NCBI RefSeq assembly: GCF_000421705.1
Contig: NZ_ATXN01000003.1
Coordinates: 67,001 to 131,000 of the forward strand
From: Brevundimonas naejangsanensis DSM 23858
GTDB lineage: Bacteria > Pseudomonadota > Alphaproteobacteria > Caulobacterales > Caulobacteraceae
DNA: 64,000 nt
Reading direction: 5' to 3'
This document shows positions 31,211 through 44,902 of this stretch, one piece after another. Every line of letters starts with the position of its first letter. Position 1 is the stretch's first letter. Position numbers and translations under genes: made by a program. The notes under the pieces were generated by a model, which saw only the letters and a program-made list of their open reading frames with translations, searched no databases and was not told the DNA's origin.

Positions 31211-31865
31211 AGCCCACCCCCCGGATGGTGTGGATCAGCTCCTGATCGAAGCCACGATCGACCTTGGCCCGCAGGCGGCTGATGTGGGCGTCGATCAGAT
31301 TGGCGCGCGGGTCGAAGTGGAAGCCCCACAGGCTTTCCAGCAGCATGGTGCGCGTCACGGCGTGCCCGGCGTTGCGGGCCAGCCGCTCCAGCAGTTTGAA
31401 CTCGTGCGGGGTCAGGTCCAAGGGCTTGCCCGCGCGGGTCGCCCGGTGGGCGGCCACGTCGACTTCCAGGTCGGCCACCCGATGCCGCGTCGTGGCCTCG
31501 GCCAGCGGCGGGCGTCGGACCAGCGCCTGAAGGCGCGCGCTCAGTTCGCTGAAGGCGAAGGGCTTGACCAGATAGTCGTCGGCGCCCGCGTTCAGCCCCG
31601 CCACCCGGTCGTCGACCGAGCCCAGCGCCGTCAGCATCAGCACCGGCGTTTTCAGGCCGCTCGCGCGCATGGCCTGCACCGCTTCCAGGCCGGGCAGGCC
31701 GGGCATCATGCGGTCGGCGACGATGGCGTCGTACTCGCCCTCCATCGCCATGTGCAGACCCGTCTCGCCGTCGTTCGCCTCATCGACCGTATGCCCTTGC
31801 TGGCGCAGGCCTTCGGCCACGAAGGCGCGGGTTCGGGCATCATCGTCAATGACAAGCATTCGCAT
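31188..31865 (-). CDS. OmpR-family response regulator (CusR/PcoR-like)
   Basis: 225 aa, receiver plus winged helix. The acidic pair is in VIDDDA, the phosphoacceptor Asp51 in IVADRMMPGLPG, and the Lys in DDYLVKPFAFSEL. The DNA-binding end reads NLIDAHISRLRAKVDRGFD and LIHTIRGVGYVL, close to the CusR/PcoR/IrlR group, often metal-responsive. Two ATGs six bases apart (31865, 31859) are both possible. It is divergent from entC across a 140-bp spacer that includes the Fur-box-like palindrome, so it may affect both directions. Confidence 0.9.
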   Translation of the reverse strand: MRMLVIDDDARTRAFVAEGLRQQGHTVDEANDGETGLHMAMEGEYDAIVADRMMPGLPGLEAVQAMRASGLKTPVLMLTALGSVDDRVAGLNAGADDYLVKPFAFSELSARLQALVRRPPLAEATTRHRVADLEVDVAAHRATRAGKPLDLTPHEFKLLERLARNAGHAVTRTMLLESLWGFHFDPRANLIDAHISRLRAKVDRGFDQELIHTIRGVGYVLKAPD

Positions 31866-31962
31866 GAGCGCCCTTCTAAACCTCTGCAGCGAAACGACCA
31901 GACCGGCTTGGAATTAATCTCGCCGCAAGACAACGCGAAGGTTGCTCCGCTATAGGCCGGTT

Positions 31963-31981
31963 GTTGCGAATGATATGCAAC
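31963..31981. promoter_or_regulatory. Fur-box-like palindrome upstream of entC
   Basis: GTTGC-GAATGATAT-GCAAC, 19 bp with perfect 5-bp terminal arms and the TGCGAAT half-site known from alphaproteobacterial and xanthomonad Fur boxes. It lies 24 bp before the entC ATG, a position suited to iron-dependent repression. Confidence 0.65.
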
Positions 31982-32005
31982 AGCTTGAGTGCGGCAGGGA
32001 CCAGC

Positions 32006-33261
32006 ATGGAGTCGAGAGTAGCGGAATTCTGGGGGGCGCCCGATCTGTCGGTTCAGATCGGCGGCGGCGCATCCGAACGGCAAGAGGCCGCCGCGCCGAA
32101 GGACGACATGGACTGGGCTTTTGGACTGACCACGCCGGAGCTTCGGCTCTTCACCACGGGTCTGAAGCAGCGCCTGACGCCGGGACCGGCGGCGACGCTG
32201 GGCGCGCGGGTGCGCCGCTTCTTCGCTGACCTGCCCGTCGCGCCGGAAACCGATGAGCCGTCACCGCGCCTGCTGGTCGGCGCCTTGCCGTTCGACCGCA
32301 AAGCCGACGACTGCCTGTTCCTGCCCGAGCGCGCGGCCAACCGCATCTGGGATATGCCTTCAAGCGCGTCTCATCCGTCGATCCGCGCCCTGACGCCCGA
32401 GCCGTCGCGCGCGGCCTATGAGGCGGCTGTGACGCAGGCGCTTGAGGCCATGCGCGCCTCGCAAGGCGGCGCCGAGCCGGTCGACAAGGTGGTGCTGTCG
32501 CGCAGCCTGAAGGTTCAGGGCGACGGCGCGATCGACCCCTTCGCCCTGTGGCGCGACCTGAAAGCCGACCCGACCGCCGCTCGCTTCCTGACGCCGCTGG
32601 GTGAAGGCCAAAAAACAGGACAGGGCGGGGCCATGCGCCGTCTGGTCGGCGCCACGCCCGAACTGCTGGCGTCCAAGCGCGGCCCGGTCGTCTTCTCTCA
32701 CCCTCTGGCCGGATCAGCTCGCCGCAGCACCGACGTTGTGCAGGACGAGGCGGCGGCGCAGAGTCTGCTGGCGTCCGACAAGGACCGCCGCGAGCACGCC
32801 CTGGTGGTCGAGGCCATCATGGACCTGCTGGCGCCCTACTGCAGCGACCTGCGCGCGCCGCCGGGACCGGCGCTCGTGTCGACGCGGACCATGTGGCACC
32901 TGGGCACCCGCATCGAGGGGCGACTGCATCGCCCCGACGAAACCTCCGCCGCCGAACTTGCCGCCCTGCTGCATCCGACGCCCGCCGTCTGCGGCTCGCC
33001 GCGCGACCGGGCGGCCGAGATGATTCACGCGCTTGAAGGCTATAACCGGGGCTTCTATGCCGGGGCCGTGGGCTGGACCAACGCTTTCGGCGATGGCGCA
33101 TGGTACGTCTCGCTGCGCTGCGCCGAGACGTGCGGCGATCAGGCGCGTCTCTACGCCGGGGCGGGCATTGTCGAAGGTTCCGACCCCGCCGCCGAGGCGG
33201 ACGAGACGTCAGGTAAGTTCCAGGCCGTCCTGCGCGCACTGGGCGTGGATGAGGCGAGCGT

Positions 33262-33265
<4 letters not shown>
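32006..33265 (+). CDS. entC: Isochorismate synthase
   Basis: 419 aa chorismate-binding enzyme converting chorismate to isochorismate, the first step of 2,3-dihydroxybenzoate (DHB) synthesis. Family blocks are intact: [65 protein letters not shown] and [12 protein letters not shown]. The ATG at 32006 has AGGGA upstream and gives a normal N-terminus; a TTG further upstream would place the coding region across the Fur-box-like site. It overlaps entE by ATGA and is the first gene of the siderophore operon. Confidence 0.94.
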
Positions 33266-34886
<1,621 letters not shown>

Positions 34887-34890
<4 letters not shown>

Positions 34891-35534
34891 GCGTCTCCAA
34901 AGGTTTGCCCACCGTCCCCGCCTATGCCCTGCCGACCGAGGCGGAGATCCCCGCCTCGCGCGCCCAGTGGACGTTGCAGCGTGATCGCGCCGCCCTGCTG
35001 GTCCACGACATGCAGCACTATTTCATGCGCCCCTATGCGCCGGGCGCCGAGCCGCTGCCGGGCCTGATCGCCAACATCGCCGGGCTGATCGCGGCGGCGC
35101 GGGCGGCGGGCGTTCCCGTCTTCTACACCGCCCAGCACGGCGATCAGGATCGCCGCGACCGGGGCCTGCAGGCCGACCTGTGGGGACCGGGCATGAGCCG
35201 CGCGCCCGAGCATGAAGAGATTTTGCCTGAACTGACCCCGGCGCCAGGCGACTTCCCGCTGGTCAAGCACCGCTACAGCGCCTTCCAGCGCAGCAATTTC
35301 GAGACGCTGATGCGCGTGCGAGGGCGGGACCAGCTGATCGTCTGCGGCGTCTACGCCCACATCGGCTGCCAACTGACGGCGGCCGAGGCGTTTCAGCGGG
35401 ACATTGAACCCTTCTTCGTCGCCGATGCGCTTGGCGACTTCTCGCGCGACAAGCATATGGGCGCGGTGGCCTGGGCCGCCGACACCTGCGCCGTGGCCCT
35501 TTCAACGGCGCGCGTTCTGGAACGACTGAAATGA
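34887..35534 (+). CDS. entB: Isochorismatase, EntB N-terminal half only
   Basis: 215 aa, GTG start. It hydrolyses isochorismate to 2,3-dihydro-2,3-dihydroxybenzoate. Close likeness to the EntB isochorismatase domain: [10 protein letters not shown] (catalytic Asp41), [22 protein letters not shown] (Lys127), [12 protein letters not shown] and [14 protein letters not shown]. coli EntB is about 285 aa because it continues into an aryl carrier domain. Here the protein ends after the isochorismatase and the carrier is a separate gene that starts in the ATGA overlap. The catalytic set is complete. Confidence 0.94.
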
Positions 35535-35794
35535 CCAAGCTGACCCCGCAGGATCTGACGCTGGAGCGGATGCGCGCCGATGTCGCCGCCGTGCTGCACG
35601 AAACGCCGGACTCCATTCTGGACGACGACAATCTGATGGATCTGGGCGTCGACTCCTTGCGCGCCCTCAACCTGTCTCTGGCGTGGAGCGAGGCTGTGCC
35701 GCTGGAGTTCAGCGAACTGGCCGAGCACACCACGCTCGCCGGTTGGTGGAGCGTGGTTCAGGCGCGACTGCGCGCCGCCGGTCACGACGCCTGA
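35531..35794 (+). CDS. Free-standing aryl carrier protein
   Basis: 87 aa acyl/aryl carrier domain. The phosphopantetheine site is Ser42 in MDLGVDSLRAL, with helix 2 following. The later part (FSELAEHTTLAGWWSVVQAR) matches the C-terminus of EntB-type ArCPs, including the WW near the end. It would carry DHB loaded by EntE and hand it to the condensation domain of the EntF-like NRPS. It overlaps the isochorismatase gene by ATGA and lies 9 bp before the NRPS. It is the missing carrier half of EntB as its own polypeptide. Confidence 0.92.
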   Translation: MTKLTPQDLTLERMRADVAAVLHETPDSILDDDNLMDLGVDSLRALNLSLAWSEAVPLEFSELAEHTTLAGWWSVVQARLRAAGHDA

Positions 35795-35803
35795 CCTGAT
35801 ATC

Positions 35804-39690
<3,887 letters not shown>

Positions 39691-39694
<4 letters not shown>

Positions 39695-40461
39695 GAGACA
39701 GCGGACTGTCCGGCCGTCTGGCCCTGGTCACGGGCGCGGGCGGCGGTATCGGCGCCGCCGTGGTGCGTCTGCTGGTCGAGGAGGGCGCGCGCGTGGTCGC
39801 CACCGACCTGCCGTCCACTGCCCTGTCGGGGCTGGCCTTCCTGAACGGCGTGCGGGTCGAGCCGCTGGACGTGTCCGACGGCGCGGCGGTCGAAGCTCTG
39901 TTCGACCGCATCGAGGCCGAGGACGGCCCGATCGACTTCGTGGCCAGCGTGGCGGGCGTCCTGTCCAATGTGACGGTGGATCAGACCTCCGACGCCGAGT
40001 GGCGCCGTGTGTTCGCGGTCAATACGGATGGGCCTTTCCACCTGGGCCGCGAGGTTTCGCGGCGGATGGGCGAGCGGGGCAAAGGGGCCTTCGTCACCGT
40101 CAGCTCTAACGCCGCAGGCGTGCCGCGTCATGCGATGGCGGCCTATGCGGCGTCCAAGGCCGCGGCGACCATGTTCACCCGCTGTCTGGGGCTGGAGCTG
40201 GGGCCCAAGGGCGTCCGCTGCAACATCGTCGCCCCCGGCTCGACCCTGACGCCGATGCAGACCGGCATGTGGGCCGACGATGACGGCGCCGCCCGCGTCA
40301 TCGCCGGTTCGCCGGAAACCTTTAAGGCCGGGATTCCGTTGCAGAAGCTGGCGACGCCGGAAGACATCGCAGAGGCCGTGGTCTTCCTGTTGTCGGATCG
40401 TGCGGCGCACATCACCATGACGGACCTCTACGTCGACGGCGGAGCGACCCTGCGCGCCTGA
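39691..40461 (+). CDS. entA: 2,3-dihydro-2,3-dihydroxybenzoate dehydrogenase
   Basis: 256 aa SDR that oxidises 2,3-dihydro-DHB to DHB with NAD+. The Rossmann motif is [13 protein letters not shown]. The EntA-like VASVAGVL replaces NNAG. The catalytic block is [24 protein letters not shown] (Ser, Tyr, Lys present), and [14 protein letters not shown] then [12 protein letters not shown] close the fold. That last block is shared with EntA/DhbA. The position at the end of the biosynthetic operon, in ATGA overlap with entF, supports the call. Confidence 0.93.
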
Positions 40462-40496
40462 CGCCGAGGCCGGTTTTTTACGGGGGCGTTTGGGTT

Positions 40497-42509
40497 TTGG
40501 ACATACAGCCGACGGTCGTTGACGAAGTCGTGGTCACAGCGGCGCGTCTGCCGCCGGCGGCGGGGGAGGCGGCCTTTTCGGTCGTGCGGCTGGATGGGCT
40601 TGCGTTGGATCGGTCGACGCGGCTGGACGAGGCGCTGGCCAGCGTGCCTGCGGTCTCCCTGTTCCGACGCACCACCAGCCTGTCCGCCAATCCGACGACG
40701 CAGGGGATATCCCTGCGCGCCATCGCGCCGTCAGGGGCGGGGCGGACGTTGGTGACTCTGGACGGCGTACCGCTGAATGATCCGTTCGGCGGCTGGGTCC
40801 TGTGGTCGCAACTGCCGACTGAGGCTCTGGAAAGCCTCGATATCGTACGCGGCGCGGGGGCCGGTCCCTATGGCGCGGGCGCCCTGACCGGGGTCATCCA
40901 ACTGCGCGAGCGAGAACGCGGCGGGGTGCTGGACGCCTCGATCGCCGAAAGGGGCGGGGCACGGCTGGCAGGCGCGGGCGGGCTCGACGCCGGCCCTCTG
41001 CGCCTGACGGGCTCGGCCCTTTATGAGACCAGCGACGGCTATACGCCCGTGCGCGGCGCGGCGGCCGGGACGGCGGACACGCCGCTGGATCTGACCACCA
41101 GGGCGGCGGCGCTGCGGCTGGACGCGCCGCTGGGCGAGGCCAGTCTGTCGCTGCGCGCCTCGGCCTATGACGAAGAGCGCGGCTCGGGCCTCATGGGGGC
41201 GCGGTCCAGCGCCAGCGGTCACCTGCTGTCGGCCACGGCGGCGAAGCGGCCGCAGGACGGCGACTATGGCTGGCGACTGCAGGCCTGGCGACGCGAAAGC
41301 GATTTCGCCAATACCTCCGTCGCGGTGGCGGCGGACCGCAACGCGACCACGCCCGCCAATGATCAGTATGAGACGCCCGCAACCGGCTGGGGCGTCAACG
41401 CCGCGCTGCGCCGCGCCTCGCGCGACGTGGCGGGCGGACGGCTGGAATGGGAGCTGGGCGCCGACGCCCGCTTCAACGAGGGCGAGACCCGCGAACGCTT
41501 CCGCTTCATGGACGGCGCCTTCACCCGCGACCGCATCGCGGGCGGCGAGACTGCAGTGGCGGGCCTCTACGGCGAGGCATCGTGGCGCAACGACCTGTGG
41601 CTGGTGGCCGGGGGCCTGCGTCTGGACAGCTGGAAGAATGAGAACGGCCGCCGTCTGGAGCGTGATCGGGCCGATGGAACGGCGACCCTGGACGAGGCCG
41701 ATACCGACCGCTCGGGCGAGGTGGTCAGCGCGCGTCTGGCGGCGCGGCGCTTCCTCGGCGGCGGCTGGGCGGGGCGGGCGGCGGCCTATTCCGGCTTCCG
41801 CCCGGCGACGCTGAACGAACTGCACCGCCCGTTCCGGGTCGGCAACGACCTGACCGAGGCCAACGCCGCCCTGGTTCCCGAGACCCTTCAGGGCGTGGAG
41901 GCGGGGCTGGCCTATGAGGGGCCGATCGCGGCCTTCGGCGCGACCCTGTTCTGGAACCGGATCGAGGACGCCATAGTCAATGTGACCATCGGCGAGGGGC
42001 CGGGAACCTTCCCGCGCGCAGGCTTTGTTCCGGCCGGCGGCGTGCTGCGTCAGCGTCAGAACGCCGGGACCATCCAAGCGACAGGGATCGAACTCACGGC
42101 GCGCCGCAGCCTGCCCGGCGGTCTGAGTCTGGACGGCGCCGTTTCCGTCACCGACGCCCGCATGGACGGCGGTTCGGCGGCGCCGCAGCTGACGGGCCTG
42201 CGTCCGGCCCAGGCGCCGATCTGGAGCGCCACGGCCGGGCTGGACTGGCGCGCCGGCGAACGCCTGACCCTGGCGGCCCAGGCCCGCTATGAGAGCAAGC
42301 GATTTGAAGACGACCTGAACAGCCGTGTTCTGGGCGCTGCGGTAGTGGTGGACGCCCGCGCCGAATGGCGGATAACGCCCGCCGCCATGATCTGGGCAGC
42401 CGCCGACAACCTGTTCGACGAAGCGGTCGAGGTGTCCGAGACTGGAACCGGCGTCGAGGGCTACGGCCCGCCGCGCACCCTGCGGCTGGGCGTCCGCTGG
42501 ACTTACTGA
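40497..42509 (+). CDS. TonB-dependent outer-membrane receptor lacking a visible signal peptide
   Basis: 670 aa. The plug (SLRAIAPSGAGRTLVTLDGV, then GAGAGPYGAGALTGVIQL) and 22-strand barrel are complete, and the C-terminus RTLRLGVRWTY fits a TonB receptor. TVVDEVVVTAAR near the N-terminus serves as a TonB box. The only start available in frame is TTG at 40497, which puts the TonB box at residue 6 with no signal peptide before it, and no upstream in-frame sequence is signal-like. A six-T run lies between entA and this gene. As the last gene of the operon it is the expected ferric-siderophore receptor, but as read it would not be exported. Confidence 0.85.
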   Translation: MDIQPTVVDEVVVTAARLPPAAGEAAFSVVRLDGLALDRSTRLDEALASVPAVSLFRRTTSLSANPTTQGISLRAIAPSGAGRTLVTLDGVPLNDPFGGWVLWSQLPTEALESLDIVRGAGAGPYGAGALTGVIQLRERERGGVLDASIAERGGARLAGAGGLDAGPLRLTGSALYETSDGYTPVRGAAAGTADTPLDLTTRAAALRLDAPLGEASLSLRASAYDEERGSGLMGARSSASGHLLSATAAKRPQDGDYGWRLQAWRRESDFANTSVAVAADRNATTPANDQYETPATGWGVNAALRRASRDVAGGRLEWELGADARFNEGETRERFRFMDGAFTRDRIAGGETAVAGLYGEASWRNDLWLVAGGLRLDSWKNENGRRLERDRADGTATLDEADTDRSGEVVSARLAARRFLGGGWAGRAAAYSGFRPATLNELHRPFRVGNDLTEANAALVPETLQGVEAGLAYEGPIAAFGATLFWNRIEDAIVNVTIGEGPGTFPRAGFVPAGGVLRQRQNAGTIQATGIELTARRSLPGGLSLDGAVSVTDARMDGGSAAPQLTGLRPAQAPIWSATAGLDWRAGERLTLAAQARYESKRFEDDLNSRVLGAAVVVDARAEWRITPAAMIWAAADNLFDEAVEVSETGTGVEGYGPPRTLRLGVRWTY

Positions 42510-42536
42510 GGGCGCAGGCCCCGCGGCGGCAGGGCG

Positions 42537-42932
42537 TTACGCCAGCCTTGTGTTGACTGGGACGCCGTTCTTGATCGCCAGGGTGACAGGCGTGCGCTCG
42601 GCGACATCGGCTAGGCGCGCGCGTTGGGCTTCGTCCAGAGGACCGACAGGCGTCAGGACGCGTTCGATCCGGGGCGGATTTTCGCCGCCGAGATATTCCA
42701 GCTGAACGTCGAGCGCTTCCAGCGGCCAGTCCTTCCGCTCGGCGTACATCTTCAGCGTGATGGCCGTGCAGGCCCCCAACGCCGAGATCAGCAGGTCGAA
42801 GGGCGCTGGCCCCTGATCCCCGCCGTTCAGCCGTTGCGGCTCGTCAGCGGTAAGGAGGTGTTGCAGGTCGCCGCCTGTCCGGATCGTGGTCCGATAGCGC
42901 GCGGCGCCGATATGGGCGTGTGCGATAGCCAT
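42537..42932 (-). CDS. OsmC-like protein with the second Cys replaced
   Basis: 131 aa OsmC/YhfA-like fold. The first peroxidatic Cys is in GACTAITLKMYAERK. The usual resolving motif (CPVH-type) reads ERTPVTLAIKNG, so both the Cys and the His are changed to Thr. The family normally reduces organic hydroperoxides in the cytoplasm using two cysteines; this member may have lost that activity or use an outside thiol. The following gene order (pirins) and the single-gene spacing suggest a minor oxidative-stress role. Convergent with the siderophore receptor. Confidence 0.85.
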   Translation of the reverse strand: MAIAHAHIGAARYRTTIRTGGDLQHLLTADEPQRLNGGDQGPAPFDLLISALGACTAITLKMYAERKDWPLEALDVQLEYLGGENPPRIERVLTPVGPLDEAQRARLADVAERTPVTLAIKNGVPVNTRLA

Positions 42933-42946
42933 GATGACGACTCCGA

Positions 42947-43843
42947 TCAGGACATGGGCGGGGGAGGCGGCGTGCGGTCCGGCGGCAGGGGGATGAACTC
43001 CTGATCATCCATGTCGGGCAGCTTCATGCGCCCGGCGCGCCAGTCGGCCTTGGCCTGTTCGATCCGATCCTGCGACGAGGAAACGAAGTTCCACTCGATG
43101 AAACGCTCTCCCACCGGCTCGCCGCCCAGCACCATGACGGTGGTCGGCTGCAGGGCGTGGATGACCGATGGCGATCCCTTGGACAGCACCGCCATCTGGC
43201 CGTGGCCTAGGGGCCTGCCGCCGTCGATTTCGACCAGCCCCTGAACGACGTAGACGGCGCTTTCGGAATGGTCGGTCGGGGTCTGGAAGCGGGCGCCGGG
43301 CTCAAGCTCCAGATGCATATAGTGCAGGGGCGAGAAGGTGCTGACGCCCGCCTTCATGCCCATCGTTTCACCCGCGACCAGACGGCCTTTGACGCCGTTC
43401 TCGATCCAGGTCGGCAGGTCGCCGGGCACAACGTGCTGGAAGGAGGGATCGATCTCTTCCTGCCCATTGGGCAGGGCGATCCAGGCCTGGATGCCTTCAA
43501 GACGTAGGCCCTCCATCCGCGCCCGCTCGAAGCGTTCGGAGTGGGTGACGCCGCTGCCGGCGGTCATCCAGTTGACCTCGGCCGGGCGGATGTCCTGTTG
43601 GACGCCCAGACTGTCGCGGTGGGTGATCTCGCCGTCGAACAGATAGGTCAGCGTCGAGATGCCGATGTGCGGGTGCGGGCGCACGTCGACCGTCTTGGGA
43701 ATACCGGCGGGCATGTCGACCGGGCCCATGTGGTCGAAGAAGACGAACGGGCCGACCATGCGACGCTTGGCGTAGGGCAGGACGCGGCCGACCTCGAAGC
43801 CGCCGAGGTCCTTGCGGCGCTGGTCGATGATGAGTTCGATCAT
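42947..43843 (-). CDS. Pirin family protein
   Basis: 298 aa bicupin. The N-terminal pirin domain has VGPFVFFDHMGPVDMPAG, the metal-ligand segment VRPHPHIGISTLTYLF then GEITHRDSLG, and AEVNWMTAGSGVTHSE, the core Pirin signature with its three His and one Glu. The C-terminal cupin follows (SAVYVVQGLVEIDG). Bacterial pirins include quercetinases and redox-linked regulators; the substrate is unknown. AAGGAGG precedes the ATG. A GC-rich hairpin separates it from the next pirin gene on the same strand. Confidence 0.92.
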   Translation of the reverse strand: MIELIIDQRRKDLGGFEVGRVLPYAKRRMVGPFVFFDHMGPVDMPAGIPKTVDVRPHPHIGISTLTYLFDGEITHRDSLGVQQDIRPAEVNWMTAGSGVTHSERFERARMEGLRLEGIQAWIALPNGQEEIDPSFQHVVPGDLPTWIENGVKGRLVAGETMGMKAGVSTFSPLHYMHLELEPGARFQTPTDHSESAVYVVQGLVEIDGGRPLGHGQMAVLSKGSPSVIHALQPTTVMVLGGEPVGERFIEWNFVSSSQDRIEQAKADWRAGRMKLPDMDDQEFIPLPPDRTPPPPPMS

Positions 43844-43863
43844 GGGGGCCTCCTTGAAAGGGC

Positions 43864-43889
43864 GGCGGCCCGGCGATGGCCGGGCCGCC
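43864..43889. other. Strong hairpin between the two pirin genes
   Basis: GGCGGCCCGGC / GCCGGGCCGCC, a perfect 11-bp stem with a 4-nt loop, about 20 bp upstream of the ATG of the downstream pirin gene. On the minus strand it is followed by GCCCTTTC, a poor U-tract, so partial termination or transcript processing is possible. Confidence 0.6.
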
Positions 43890-43903
43890 TGTTGCTCAGT
43901 GTG

Positions 43904-44776
43904 TCACGCTGCGGCGGGAATGTCGCCGAAGCGGCCGCTGTTGAAGTCCGTGATGGCGGTGCGGATTTCGTCCTCGTTATTCATCACGAAGGGGCCGTAG
44001 CCGACGATGGGCTCGTCGATCGGCTCTCCGGTCAGGATCAGCAGGGTCGTGTCCGCATCGGCGCTCAGGGTCACGCTGTCGCCCTGACGGTCCAGCAGCA
44101 GGGCCTCGGCGGCGCCCGCGGGCTGGTCGCCGTTGACGGTGACATGACCCGACAGAACCACCACCATGGCCGTGTGGCCTTCGGGCAGATCCAGCGTCGT
44201 CTCGGCGTCCCGGTTCAGCCGCACGTCCCACACATTGATGGGAGTGAAGGTCGTGGCCGGTCCTTTCGAGCCCTCCATCGCGCCGGCGATGATCCGCGCG
44301 GTTCCTGCATTGTCAGGCAGGGAAACGATCGGAATGTCGGCGTTCAGGATCGACTGGTAGCCGGGACGGGTCATCTTGTCCTTGGCGGGCAGGTTGACCC
44401 AGAGTTGAACCATGCGGAAGGGGCCGCCGGTGCGCGAGAAGGCCGGAGAATGGAACTCCTCGTGCAGGATGCCGCCGCCCGCCGTCATCCACTGGACGTC
44501 GCCGGGGCCGATGATTCCGCCCTGGCCGGTCGAGTCGCGATGCTCGACCTCGCCGTCATAGACGATGGTCACGGTCTCGAAGCCGCGGTGCGGATGCTGG
44601 CCCACGCCGCGCCGCTCGGTCGTCGGCTCGAAGTTGTAGGGACCGGCGTAGTCGAGCAGCAGGAAGGGGCTGACCTGTTTGCCCACGGCGTTGTAGGAAA
44701 ACAGCGAACGGACGGGGAAGCCGTCGCCGACCCAGTGGCCGCGGTCGTTGCCGTAACGGCCCAGAACCTTCTTCAT
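43904..44776 (-). CDS. Pirin family protein, second copy
   Basis: 290 aa bicupin of a different pirin subgroup from its neighbour. It starts MKKVLGRYGNDRGHWVGDGF. The core signature is FLLLDYAGPYNF, then GQHPHRGFETVTIVYDGEVEHRDSTG and GDVQWMTAGGGILHEEFHS with the metal ligands. The start at 44776 has GGAG upstream; an ORF extension beyond it is not pirin-like. It is divergent from the LysR gene and is a likely target of that regulator, as is common for pirin/LysR pairs. Confidence 0.92.
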   Translation of the reverse strand: MKKVLGRYGNDRGHWVGDGFPVRSLFSYNAVGKQVSPFLLLDYAGPYNFEPTTERRGVGQHPHRGFETVTIVYDGEVEHRDSTGQGGIIGPGDVQWMTAGGGILHEEFHSPAFSRTGGPFRMVQLWVNLPAKDKMTRPGYQSILNADIPIVSLPDNAGTARIIAGAMEGSKGPATTFTPINVWDVRLNRDAETTLDLPEGHTAMVVVLSGHVTVNGDQPAGAAEALLLDRQGDSVTLSADADTTLLILTGEPIDEPIVGYGPFVMNNEDEIRTAITDFNSGRFGDIPAAA

Positions 44777-44885
44777 GGTCTTGTCTCCATTCGTTGGATC
44801 GGCCGTTGGGGGCAGGGCCGATCGCGTTGAAGACTTTATGACTCTGGAACGCCGGGCTGGACAGATTGCGAAATCGCCTCGCTGC

Positions 44886-44901
44886 GTCCTATCAATAGGA
44901 C
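44886..44901. promoter_or_regulatory. Perfect inverted repeat masking the LysR gene's ribosome-binding site
   Basis: GTCCTAT-CA-ATAGGAC, 7-bp arms and a 2-bp spacer, ending one base before the ATG. The right arm contains the only Shine-Dalgarno-like AGGA. It could act as a DNA operator. Confidence 0.45.
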
Positions 44902-44902
44902 G

